A stretch of DNA of 11,168 nucleotides from an uncultured Carnobacterium sp. Its GTDB lineage: Bacteria > Bacillota > Bacilli > Lactobacillales > Aerococcaceae. Under the pieces are notes generated by a model that was given only the letters and a program-made list of their open reading frames with translations, was not told the DNA's origin and made no database searches. The DNA is taken from NCBI GenBank assembly GCA_937923125.1, contig CALALK010000019.1, positions 1 through 11,168 of the forward strand, given 5' to 3'. Numbering within the stretch: position 1 is the first letter of the stretch; every line of letters begins with the position of its first letter. Made by a program: the position numbers and the translations under genes. This document shows positions 1-6,147 of the stretch, one piece after another.

Positions 1-143
1 ACGTGGAAAACGTGGCGCAATTACCATGGGAAGCAGCACTTATCCTCATCGGTATCTCGATTGTATTAACGATGTTGGCAGGACTCATCCCTTCACGCAT
101 CGCCGCGAAGAAAGACCCAGTCGAATCGCTCCGCAGCGAATAA
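1..143 (+). CDS. ABC transporter permease, C-terminal end (partial)
   Basis: Only the last 46 complete codons are present, read from base 3 to the TAA at 141-143; the gene starts before the window. The peptide has a hydrophobic helix (AALILIGISIVLTMLAGLIP) and then the short basic tail SRIAAKKDPVESLRSE. The pattern of a last membrane helix, 'G.iPsr.Aak.dPveaLR.E' and stop is typical of FtsX/MacB-type permeases of ABC exporters. This supports a membrane subunit of an exporter of peptides, antibiotics or lipids, but the substrate cannot be told from the tail. It is probably the last gene of its operon, because a strong terminator follows 14 bases after the stop codon. Confidence 0.75.
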   Translation, partial: VENVAQLPWEAALILIGISIVLTMLAGLIPSRIAAKKDPVESLRSE

Positions 144-156
144 CCATTCAAATTTG

Positions 157-199
157 AAAAGGTGGATAAAGGCCCAGGCCTTTACCCACCTTTTTTCTT
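157..199 (+). terminator. Rho-independent terminator of the ABC permease operon
   Basis: A 12-bp stem (161-172 with 179-190, one A/C mismatch) encloses a 6-base loop. It is extended by AAAA at 157-160 facing a run of T starting at 191. It lies just behind the permease stop codon and fits a classic intrinsic terminator for rightward transcription. Confidence 0.85.
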
Positions 200-204
200 A
201 CCTC

Positions 205-240
205 AATTAACATATTTGTTAATTAACATATATGTTAATT
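205..240. promoter_or_regulatory. Two overlapping palindromes, operator-like
   Basis: Positions 221-240 are a perfect 20-bp palindrome (AATTAACATATATGTTAATT). Positions 205-224 are a near copy with perfect 8-bp arms and a non-palindromic 4-base centre. The two share the AATT at 221-224, so their centres are 16 bases apart. Paired AT-rich palindromes with TTAACA/TGTTAA arms resemble operators of MarR-type repressors. No gene start or clear promoter lies next to them: the permease terminator is on the left and non-coding repeats on the right. The binding protein is unknown. Confidence 0.5.
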
Positions 241-253
241 TCGCTCCCCGTCC

Positions 254-373
254 CTGCACCCTTCTAGCCCAAAAAGCAAAAGACAACTCGACTTCACGCG
301 ACCAATTGAGTTAGCCATGGGATGCACAGAATACTTTGCCTAAACTAAAAAAAAAACAAAAATCCTCTGAACT
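254..373 (+). repeat. Decayed inverted copy A of the pepC 3' end
   Basis: First of two tandem units about 120 bp long; the second starts at 374. Both share the 24 bases at 271-294 / 389-412 and CAATTGAGTTAGC at 303-315 / 421-433. Read on the plus strand, the unit resembles the coding strand of the last 25 or so codons of pepC, which lies inverted at 699-776. GCAAAAGACAACTCGAC matches ACAAAAGAGCAACTCGAC with one gap, CAATTGAGTTAG matches CAATTGTGTTAG, and CCATGGGAT (315-323) is identical. The similarity continues weakly past the stop codon (TAAACTAAAA). Frame is lost by small deletions, so this is a non-coding relic. Confidence 0.75.
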
Positions 374-462
374 CTGCACCCTAGCCCTAAAAAGCAAAAG
401 ACAACTCGACTTTTCACAACCAATTGAGTTAGCACTAAGGTTAGCGTAAGGACAGAATTTAA
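374..462 (+). repeat. Decayed inverted copy B of the pepC 3' end, joined to the element arm
   Basis: Second tandem unit. It repeats CTGCACC, AAAAAGCAAAAG, ACAACTCGAC and CAATTGAGTTAG from copy A, then runs into GCGTAAGGACAGAATTTAA (444-462). That last piece is the exact reverse complement of 686-704, which holds the last codon (GCG) and stop codon (TAA) of pepC plus 13 bases downstream. Copy B therefore reproduces the gene end through the stop codon. Together with pepC it forms a long imperfect inverted repeat around the structured element. Confidence 0.75.
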
Positions 463-704
463 TTCCAAATTCGTTCAGTGGAACGAAAAAACATCTTCAG
501 ATTATATAGTGGTATTTGTAAGGACAAATACCCAATGTGAATTACAGCTGCTAAGAAATTTATTTCCTAGCGGCTGTTTGAAGCTTGGGAACCTGGAGAC
601 TACAGGCTCCAGGTGGTATCCTTACATTTACCACTATTAATACATCTGAAGATGTTTAGAGTGACACTGTTTTAGTTTATTTTATTTAAATTCTGTCCTT
701 ACGC
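444..704. other. Structured inverted-repeat element 1, three-way-junction core, behind pepC
   Basis: The outer arms 444-462 and 686-704 are a perfect 19-bp inverted repeat that includes the pepC stop codon. The next arms, 489-502 and 644-657 (AAACATCTTCAGAT), are perfect over 14 bp. Helix P1 pairs 506-524 with 619-637 (17 of 19). Inside it are hairpin H1 at 544-577 (stem CAGCTGCTA/TAGCGGCTG, inner GAAA/TTTC) and hairpin H2 at 591-614 (ACCTGGAG/CTCCAGGT, 8-base loop ACTACAGG). Element 2 at 3051-3371 has the same helices with different paired bases and the same loop motifs. It may act as an RNA in the pepC 3' untranslated region, as a processing or termination structure, or as a small mobile sequence without its own genes. 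The active strand is unknown, and I do not recognise a named family. Confidence 0.7.
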
Positions 705-2024
705 AAGAGAACCCATTGGATCCCATGGCGCTAACACAATTGGTTCGCTGTTGAAAGCGTCGAGTTGCTCTTTTGTAAGCAAGTCTTTTCTGATAACGAT
801 CTGGTACGTAAACTCATCCATCCACGCATCACTCATCATCCAGAACCCTTCAACCCCAGACTCTTCGCCCCAACTATTTTCCACTTTCCAGCGATTAGGT
901 TTACCATCGACAAGGTTCACCCCTGTTAATACCATCGCGTGTGTCATTAAGCTATCGCCGTATTCAAGACGTTCGCCTTTAGTGAGTGAATAGTCGATTC
1001 CAGTTAAACCTTTAAGGTCGAAGTTATTGAGCGCAAGACGACCGTTTCCACGGTTTGAAGATTGACCGACATCGCAACCGAACCAGACAGATTCCCCTTG
1101 TTCTAATTGGCGAATCGCTAATTCTTTGAACGTTGCCATGTCTAAATTCAAGTAGCGTACTTGGTTTCCAACGACATTTCCAAGCATGTCAACAGTGTAT
1201 GAACGGTTGAATGGTTTGTCCGCTGTTGGTGAGTTGATGATAGACACGTAATCGTCCAAGTTCAAGCCCACGAATTGTTCGAAGAAGCTTTGTGGTGTCA
1301 AATTCAAGTGACGGTGGAATTCCTTATCTTTATCACGATATTCGAAGTCGAATGTTTCTGGCGGAGTTCCAAGCGTCACGCTAAGTAAGTCGTACACTTC
1401 TTGCATTAATTGTTTACGCGTTTCGTTGATTTCCTCTTCGCTAGCTCCACGTGCCACTAAGTCACGAAGCACTTTTGCGTCTTGACGAAGTTTTTTATTT
1501 AAGTATTTGTTCAAATCGCTTGAAGCCGAGCTTGAAAAACTTTCCGGCATCACACTCTTTGGCACAACCCCATATTTCTTGAAGAGTGACACAATCATAT
1601 CCCATTGCCCACCGTCTTGTTGAGGCGTTTGTAAGAGAAAGGCTACATTGCGGCTTGTCACAGGTTCGCCCGCTGTTTTTAAAATATTTTCATGGAAATA
1701 ATTAGCCTTTTCGTATTTATCCCAGAAAAATGTATAACTTTGTGAGAGTTCAAATTCTTCGAGCTTGAAGTTATTAAAGAGTCTGTGGCGGAATGTATTC
1801 AGCGCCGCAAACATCCAGCAACGACCAGAAGCCTTTTGGTTGGCTACTTTCCCGTGTTCCAAATCAATCGAATACACCGGCTGATTTTCCACAACAGAAG
1901 CGACCGTCTCACTAGATCCTTTCAAGCCATTCTTCACCGCAGCATTTTGCGCCACGATACGCTCTGGCTTACTTTGAAAACTTTCTTTATATTGTTTCGT
2001 CAATTCCTTTGTTAACGTAAACAT
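699..2024 (-). CDS. pepC: Aminopeptidase C (bleomycin hydrolase family, peptidase C1B)
   Basis: Cytosolic thiol aminopeptidase that removes N-terminal amino acids from peptides taken up or produced inside the cell. Numbered from the chosen start (441 aa, normal for the family), the papain-type catalytic set is visible: oxyanion Gln63, Cys69 in SGRCWMFA, His362 in MTHAMVLTGV and Asn383 in KVENSWG. The C-terminus, APWDPMGSLA, is the tail that reaches into the active site in this hexameric family and restricts it to aminopeptidase action. A GTG one codon upstream is possible, but the ATG at 2022-2024 is 8 bases from AAAGGAG, the better spacing. The gene appears to be transcribed alone. Its last codon and stop lie inside the arm of structured element 1, and decayed inverted copies of its 3' end lie beyond. 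Confidence 0.96.
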   Translation of the reverse strand: MFTLTKELTKQYKESFQSKPERIVAQNAAVKNGLKGSSETVASVVENQPVYSIDLEHGKVANQKASGRCWMFAALNTFRHRLFNNFKLEEFELSQSYTFFWDKYEKANYFHENILKTAGEPVTSRNVAFLLQTPQQDGGQWDMIVSLFKKYGVVPKSVMPESFSSSASSDLNKYLNKKLRQDAKVLRDLVARGASEEEINETRKQLMQEVYDLLSVTLGTPPETFDFEYRDKDKEFHRHLNLTPQSFFEQFVGLNLDDYVSIINSPTADKPFNRSYTVDMLGNVVGNQVRYLNLDMATFKELAIRQLEQGESVWFGCDVGQSSNRGNGRLALNNFDLKGLTGIDYSLTKGERLEYGDSLMTHAMVLTGVNLVDGKPNRWKVENSWGEESGVEGFWMMSDAWMDEFTYQIVIRKDLLTKEQLDAFNSEPIVLAPWDPMGSLA

Positions 2025-2180
2025 CACTTCATCTCCTTTAAGGTTGATACTCTAATGGTACTCCTCTTTCCCCCTATATGCAATATCAAAAATCGGTTAA
2101 ATCCAATAAAAAAGCCTATTTTATCCCTACTCCGTCCAAAAGCTCATACCAGTGCAATTCCCTTATTTTTCAATCACATT

Positions 2181-2198
2181 ATGTGAATTTTTACACAT
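2181..2198. promoter_or_regulatory. Possible regulator site, dyad ATGTG-N8-CACAT
   Basis: A dyad with 5-bp arms lies just upstream of the proposed -35 of the small membrane protein gene. TGTGA-N6-ACACA is one base away from the Crp/Fnr-family pattern TGTGA-N6-TCACA. This is a weak match by eye and may be chance in AT-rich DNA. Confidence 0.25.
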
Positions 2199-2202
2199 TT
2201 TA

Positions 2203-2231
2203 TTGTTTATCTCTCTTGAAAATAGTAAAAT
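2203..2231 (+). promoter_or_regulatory. Putative promoter of the small membrane protein gene
   Basis: TTGTTT (2203-2208) and TAAAAT (2226-2231) are separated by 17 bases. They lie about 60 bases ahead of the start codon at 2294. The -10 is good and the -35 only moderate. Confidence 0.4.
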
Positions 2232-2293
2232 AAAGTTGAAGATATTATCTTGAAAACAAGTGATTATCAATATATTTAAAGGAGAATCTAACA

Positions 2294-2671
2294 ATGAAAA
2301 AATTTTTAGCAGTAGTAATTCTATTCAGCTTTTTCCTGCTTCCTTTCTTCAACGTTTATGGAATTCATATGCTCACTCATGACATACAAAGACTCTCTCC
2401 TAACGCCTTATGGGGAATCGTATTTATATTCTTCTCAAATATCATATGGACAACTTTAGTAATCACGATTGTAACCAGAGCTAAAATCCTTAGAAGCGGT
2501 ATTGTGACTGCTACAACATATTGCATCCCCATTATTCTTTTGACACTTCTCTACTTTGGTTACGCAAAACCAATACAAATTTTATTTCTATCACACCTCG
2601 AAACAAGCATCTTTTCCTTTGCTTTTATCATCGGAATACTAATTTCAATAAGAATCCTCTCAAAAAAATAA
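2294..2671 (+). CDS. Small hydrophobic membrane protein, unknown function
   Basis: A 125-residue protein that I do not recognise. Four hydrophobic stretches, at about residues 4-24, 39-61, 70-90 and 104-122, suggest four membrane helices. Short polar links carry Lys/Arg (TRAKILR near 61-67; C-terminal SKK), and there is no enzyme motif. The first stretch could be a signal anchor. The ATG follows AAAGGAG at 2278-2284 with 9 bases between, so translation is well supported. The gene stands alone on the plus strand between two minus-strand peptidase genes, with its own likely promoter and terminator. By eye its base composition is clearly more AT-rich than pepC and pepF, which fits a later arrival or relaxed selection. 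A bacteriocin-immunity-like role is conceivable but nothing seen supports it. Confidence 0.7.
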   Translation: MKKFLAVVILFSFFLLPFFNVYGIHMLTHDIQRLSPNALWGIVFIFFSNIIWTTLVITIVTRAKILRSGIVTATTYCIPIILLTLLYFGYAKPIQILFLSHLETSIFSFAFIIGILISIRILSKK

Positions 2672-2707
2672 AGTACAATTTTCTTACAACAAAATCACAA
2701 TCATTAA

Positions 2708-2740
2708 ACAACATGCCTTACAGTAGTAGGGCATGTTTTA
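2708..2740 (+). terminator. Terminator of the small membrane protein gene
   Basis: AACATGCC (2710-2717) pairs with GGCATGTT (2730-2737) around a 12-base loop and ends in a short T run. It lies about 40 bases past the stop codon. The short T run makes it a moderate candidate. Confidence 0.6.
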
Positions 2741-2764
2741 TTACTCCATCCCTTTTCCACTTAC

Positions 2765-2871
2765 ATAATGCTCAGCACCACACTCCTGCCGTTCCCTTCC
2801 TAAGCATTGCCGATAACATCGGCAACTACCCATTTAATTAAAGACAAAACAAACTCGCTAAACTTACTCCG
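2765..2871 (+). repeat. Decayed inverted copy R1 of the pepF 3' end
   Basis: First of three tandem units spaced 105 and 102 bases apart. All three contain the identical 17-mer CCTTCCTAAGCATTGCC (2795-2811 here). TTGCCGATAACATCG at 2807-2821 is identical to the pepF coding strand near its end (complement of 3399-3413, codons within VADNIE). The similarity continues weakly through the pepF stop region (AAAGACAAAACAAACTCGC against AAAAGCATAAAAACATCTTGC). The unit also forms a local hairpin, TTGCCGAT/ATCGGCAA with a 3-base loop (2807-2825). No reading frame survives. Confidence 0.7.
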
Positions 2872-2974
2872 ATAATGAAGCTCCACACTCCTGCCGCTCC
2901 CTTCCTAAGCATTGCCGACAACACGGCAACAATCTATTTAATCAAAACCAAAAAGAATCGCTAAACTTCCTCCA
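2872..2974 (+). repeat. Decayed inverted copy R2 of the pepF 3' end
   Basis: Middle unit, carrying the shared 17-mer at 2900-2916. TTGCCGACAACACG (2912-2925) is a decayed match to TTGCCGATAACATCG of pepF. The local hairpin is retained as TTGCCG/CGGCAA around ACAACA (2912-2929), although the loop has changed. It shares the unit end AATCGCTAAACTT(A/C)CTCC-ATAATGAAG with R1. Confidence 0.7.
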
Positions 2975-3071
2975 ATAATGAAGCACGCACCTCTGCCGGT
3001 TCCTTCCTAAGCATTGCCAATAACATCGTAGCAGTTTATCAAAAAAAGGAAAGCATAAAAATATCTTGCGA
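2975..3071 (+). repeat. Inverted copy R3 of the pepF 3' end, joined to the element arm
   Basis: Third unit, with the shared 17-mer at 3002-3018. TTGCCAATAACATCG (3014-3028) matches pepF at 14 of 15 bases and is followed by AGCAGTT as in the gene. After a diverged gap it ends in AAGCATAAAAATATCTTGCGA (3051-3071). That tail is the inverted copy (20 of 21) of 3351-3371, which holds the last codon and stop of pepF. It is the least decayed copy at its 3' end, as is copy B beside pepC. Confidence 0.75.
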
Positions 3072-3371
3072 ATCACTACAAACTCGATGGAATAAAACAA
3101 AAATAAACTCCATAAAAGCACGAAAGAGCCCTTCGGATTCTATAGCAATCATCATAGCGAGTGTAATCGATGCGAATTAGTGACTCTGGAAATTTATTTC
3201 CTAGAGTCACTTTGAGGCTCGATAGGAGCTGAGACGTAAGGCTCAGCCCGGTACAGCTATAATGATTGCTATGAAGATATCCGAAAGGGCTCGAAGTACT
3301 TTATAGCACTATTAATGATTTTGTTTTATTCCAACGGAAGGAACGAAACATCGCAAGATGTTTTTATGCTT
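3051..3371. other. Structured inverted-repeat element 2, three-way-junction core, behind pepF
   Basis: The outer arms 3051-3071 and 3351-3371 match at 20 of 21 bases and include the pepF stop codon. Further arms are 3089-3102 with 3319-3332 (14 of 14) and 3126-3138 with 3279-3292 (one bulged base). P1 pairs 3142-3158 with 3256-3272 (16 of 17). H1 at 3179-3211 has stem GTGACTCT/AGAGTCAC and inner GGAAA/TTTCC. H2 at 3228-3247 has stem GCTGAG/CTCAGC with the 8-base loop ACGTAAGG. Relative to element 1 the stems have different sequences but still pair. GAATTA, GAAATTTATTTCCTAG, TTTGARGCTYG, the loop AC..(N)AGG and GGTA are conserved. Element 2 is longer because of extra outer helices. No protein is encoded in it. 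Confidence 0.7.
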
Positions 3372-5106
3372 TTACCGGAGTTAAAGCAATGAACTGCTCG
3401 ATGTTATCGGCAACTTGCGCGAGTGCCTTCTTCCAAAATGCGCTGTCCGTCACATCCACGCCCAACACCTTCGCAGTATCTTCCGCAGAAGTCACCGTTG
3501 TCGCACGCAATAACTCTTGATATTTCTCAACGAATCCTTCAGGTTGCTCTTGATAGATGGCATATAAGCCTTTAGAGAACAATCCTCCGAATGCGTATGG
3601 GAAGTTGTAGAAGCTTAAGCCGCTGCTGTAGTAGTGCGGTTTGCAAGCCCACATATATGGATGCATTGCGTCTGGATCTAATCCGTCGCCGTATGCTTCT
3701 TTTTGCGCATCCAACATTAATTGTTCTAAATCTTTCGAGAACATGAAGCTCTTTTCACGGTTTTCGAAGACTGATGATTCGAATAAGTAACGTGAGTAGA
3801 TGTCCACGATGATTTGTGTTGTATCTTGTAATTGTGATTCCAATAACGCTACTTTTTCAGCATCGCTCGCTTCGCTAATTACAGTATTCATCACGATGTT
3901 TTCGTTGAATGTTGACGCCGTTTCAGCAACAGGCATTGAGTACTCTTGGTTTAATACACGGTGGTTTTCGATATGTAAACCGTGGTACGCATGTCCTAAT
4001 TCGTGCGCAATTGTTACAACGTCGCTTAATGAACCAGAGAAGTTTGTTAAGATACGTGATTGTTTGATGAATGGTAGGTTGCTACAGAACGCGCCCCCCA
4101 CTTTTCCTTTACGTGGTAAGAAGTCGATGTAGTTGTTTTCGTAAGCTTCTTTTGTCATATCCGCTAAATCTTGTGAGAAGCCTTTGAAGTTTTCTAATAA
4201 GAATTCTTTCGACTCTTCGATTGTGAAACGACGTGAGCTTTCTCCGATTGGTGCAAATAAGTCGTAGAATGGTAATCCATTTTCGTGACCTAAGAGGGAA
4301 GCTTTATGTTTCAAGTAAGCGCGGAATTGTGGTAAATATTCGCGAATCGCTTCAAGAAGTGCATCTAATGTTTCACGAGACATACGAGATGCTTCTAATG
4401 TTTGTGCTAGTGGTGATTCGAAACCACGTAAGCTTGTTTCTGTAAGCACTTGTTGTTTAATATTGTTTAAGGCAAATGCGATTGGTTCTTTAATCGTATC
4501 GTACATCTTCAATTCTGTTTCGTACGCTTCTTTACGAACCGCTGCATCGGCGTCATACGCCATATTACGAATTTCGCTAAGCGTTACTTTTTCGCCTTTA
4601 AATTCGCCTTCAACGCCTGAAGTCATCGCTTCGAAGAGTTGTTCCCAACCATCTCCTCCGCTAATAGAGAATTTCGCAATCACATCTTCTAATTCATCTG
4701 ATAATAGATGTTTGTATTGTTGTTTTGCTTCTGCAAAGTAGAATTCGTAGTCTTTTAGATTTTCGTCGGCTGTGATATCTGTTTCCACGCTTCCGATAAA
4801 TTTGTAGACTTTTGTATACGCACTGTTTAACGAAGCATACGCATTGCCGAATAATGTACGGTATTTATTCGCTGTTTCGTCTGTTGTGTTAGCTGTTAAT
4901 GTTAAATTAATGTAGTTTCCAAGACGGCTGCTTAAGACGCTGAACTCTTCTAAGGCCGCAATTGCCGCTTTGATAGACTCTAAGTTATCTTCGAGCGTTA
5001 AGCCGTTGAATACCTCTCTAAAGTTTGAAAAACGTTCAAAGTCACGTTGAAACTCTTCACTTTCAAATGAAGGGTAAATTTCTTTTAATGACCATTCTGT
5101 TGACAT
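3364..5106 (-). CDS. pepF: Oligoendopeptidase F (M3 family zinc metallopeptidase)
   Basis: Cytosolic zinc endopeptidase that cleaves short and medium oligopeptides and passes fragments to aminopeptidases such as PepC. The 580-residue protein has the helical PepF N-terminal half (about residues 1-190) and the M3 catalytic domain. The zinc motif is HELGH at 368-372 (TIAHELGHAYHG) with the third ligand probably Glu395 in VAETASTFNE. The downstream ANCHOR-like stretch CKPHYYSSGLSFYNFPYAFG is typical of the PepF substrate site. The ATG at 5104-5106 follows AAGGGGG by 7 bases. It is a single gene, divergent from the regulator at 5242. Its terminal AAA GCA TAA lies within the arm of structured element 2. 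Substrate preference cannot be read from the sequence. Confidence 0.95.
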   Translation of the reverse strand: MSTEWSLKEIYPSFESEEFQRDFERFSNFREVFNGLTLEDNLESIKAAIAALEEFSVLSSRLGNYINLTLTANTTDETANKYRTLFGNAYASLNSAYTKVYKFIGSVETDITADENLKDYEFYFAEAKQQYKHLLSDELEDVIAKFSISGGDGWEQLFEAMTSGVEGEFKGEKVTLSEIRNMAYDADAAVRKEAYETELKMYDTIKEPIAFALNNIKQQVLTETSLRGFESPLAQTLEASRMSRETLDALLEAIREYLPQFRAYLKHKASLLGHENGLPFYDLFAPIGESSRRFTIEESKEFLLENFKGFSQDLADMTKEAYENNYIDFLPRKGKVGGAFCSNLPFIKQSRILTNFSGSLSDVVTIAHELGHAYHGLHIENHRVLNQEYSMPVAETASTFNENIVMNTVISEASDAEKVALLESQLQDTTQIIVDIYSRYLFESSVFENREKSFMFSKDLEQLMLDAQKEAYGDGLDPDAMHPYMWACKPHYYSSGLSFYNFPYAFGGLFSKGLYAIYQEQPEGFVEKYQELLRATTVTSAEDTAKVLGVDVTDSAFWKKALAQVADNIEQFIALTPVKA

Positions 5107-5178
5107 GTCGGATCCCCCTTATATTGACTATATGTCCTATTCTACCGAATTTCTTTATAAAATCATAGTATAAGAACC

Positions 5179-5207
5179 TTTATTCTCTAGGCAACAACGT
5201 GTATACT
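5179..5207 (+). promoter_or_regulatory. Putative promoter of the PucR-type regulator
   Basis: TATACT at 5202-5207, directly preceded by TG, is a fair -10. At 17 bases upstream there is only a weak TTTATT (5179-5184). The 135-bp gap to pepF must also hold the pepF promoter, where TAGAAT on the minus strand (5140s) is a possible -10 without a clear -35. Confidence 0.35.
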
Positions 5208-5241
5208 TAAGAGGCAAACACTTTTCAAAAAAGGAGTTCTT

Positions 5242-6099
5242 ATGAAAAAGACTTGGAAAGAATTGTTCCCGGATGCTCTTCTTGGAGAAAACGGTCAAGA
5301 CACTGTTCCTGTAACGCTGAACGGTGAAGTGATTTATCTCTTAGAATCGAGCTTAACGGAGCGCGAACGATTCCTCATCGAAACCTTAAATACACAACCA
5401 ACAAAAACAACGATTCCAACGCATCCTTGGCTTGCGTACTTGGAAGGAAAAGGCGCATTGCCCACACCGACTGCGTATATCCAATGCGTACACTTGGCGG
5501 TATTTCCTAAGCAAGAAGGCGTCTTCCTCGAAAAAGACTGGTTGGAGTTCGTCGAGAACTTAACGGTTGGGACCCTTGCCGCCTTCAAAAACTTCCGCCA
5601 TCACTACACGCTAGTCGTGAACCCGGAAGTCGCAACGTCGCTTGCAAGCACGCTCTTTGAAGTGCAATCCGCGATTGAAGATGACTTCGCCGTGGAATTA
5701 CAACTCTTTATCGGAAACCGCTGGGCAACGTCAAGCAGAGTGCCCATTCTCTATCAAGCAGAAAAAGCGCTCTTCGTGGAATACTTAATGCATTCCCACA
5801 AGCGTTCCAGTCTGGAATTTGCGCCAGTGATGTTATGGGCGATTGCCAACGCTTTGGTCGACATCGCACCGATTGCCGACGAGTTGATTCTCTTATTAAG
5901 CGAAGACGACGTCAAAGAACTGATTGAAGCGCTCTGGGACGCTCATGGAAATGTCTCAAAGGCCAGCCAAAAACTCTTCTTACATCGCAATACCTTGCAG
6001 TATCGAATTGACCGTTTCGCGGAACAAACAGGGCTGAACGTCAAAGACATGAATGACCTTACGCTTGGCCACCTACTCTTACAAAAACAAAGTTATTAA
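5242..6099 (+). CDS. PucR/CdaR-type transcriptional regulator
   Basis: A 285-residue protein whose C-terminal 60 residues are the PucR-type helix-turn-helix. In ELIEALWDAHGNVSKASQKL and the following HRNTLQYRID (about 226-258), the pattern 'hGN...tA..L.iHRNTL.YRl..i....gl' is diagnostic. The upstream part (1-215) is alpha/beta in character and would be the sensing or oligomerisation region; I see no known ligand domain in it. The ATG is 5 bases after AAGGAG (5231-5236). The gene is divergent from pepF with a short shared upstream region, so pepF and itself are the natural candidate targets, but no operator was recognised. It ends in a strong bidirectional terminator shared with clpC. Confidence 0.82.
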   Translation: MKKTWKELFPDALLGENGQDTVPVTLNGEVIYLLESSLTERERFLIETLNTQPTKTTIPTHPWLAYLEGKGALPTPTAYIQCVHLAVFPKQEGVFLEKDWLEFVENLTVGTLAAFKNFRHHYTLVVNPEVATSLASTLFEVQSAIEDDFAVELQLFIGNRWATSSRVPILYQAEKALFVEYLMHSHKRSSLEFAPVMLWAIANALVDIAPIADELILLLSEDDVKELIEALWDAHGNVSKASQKLFLHRNTLQYRIDRFAEQTGLNVKDMNDLTLGHLLLQKQSY

Positions 6100-6137
6100 A
6101 AAATAGCCACTTCTATTTTCATAGAAGTGGCTATTTT
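6100..6137. terminator. Bidirectional terminator between the regulator and clpC
   Basis: A perfect 17-bp stem (6100-6116 with 6121-6137) has the 4-base loop TTTC and A/T-rich ends that give T tracts on both strands. It lies immediately behind the plus-strand regulator and 11 bases behind the minus-strand clpC stop, so it should end both convergent transcripts. Confidence 0.93.
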
Positions 6138-6147
6138 CGTTATCCTA

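Noticed and set aside
444..704. Retron or group II intron RNA
   Set aside because: There is no reverse transcriptase gene and no recognisable intron domain V or retron msr/msd pattern. The hairpins do not fit those folds.
2521..2841. Plus-strand frame overlapping the small membrane protein and the repeats
   Set aside because: It has no ribosome binding site, starts inside a better gene in another frame and runs into degenerate repeats.
2765..3071. CRISPR-like tandem array
   Set aside because: Units are over 100 bases and similar along their whole length, so there are no unique spacers. They resemble the pepF 3' end, and no cas gene is near.
3051..3371. Ordinary insertion sequence or MITE with target duplication
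   Set aside because: No transposase fragment is seen, the arms at the two loci are not alike, and no clear direct target repeats flank the elements.
3800..4741. Plus-strand open frames inside pepF, and similar ones inside pepC and clpC
   Set aside because: They lie opposite well-conserved enzymes, lack ribosome binding sites and show no family features; they are shadows of the real genes.
5121..5137. CtsR operator in front of pepF (TTGACT-ATA...)
   Set aside because: Only one heptad fits (ATTGACT); the second half has at least three mismatches. This is too weak next to the two clear CtsR boxes in the window.
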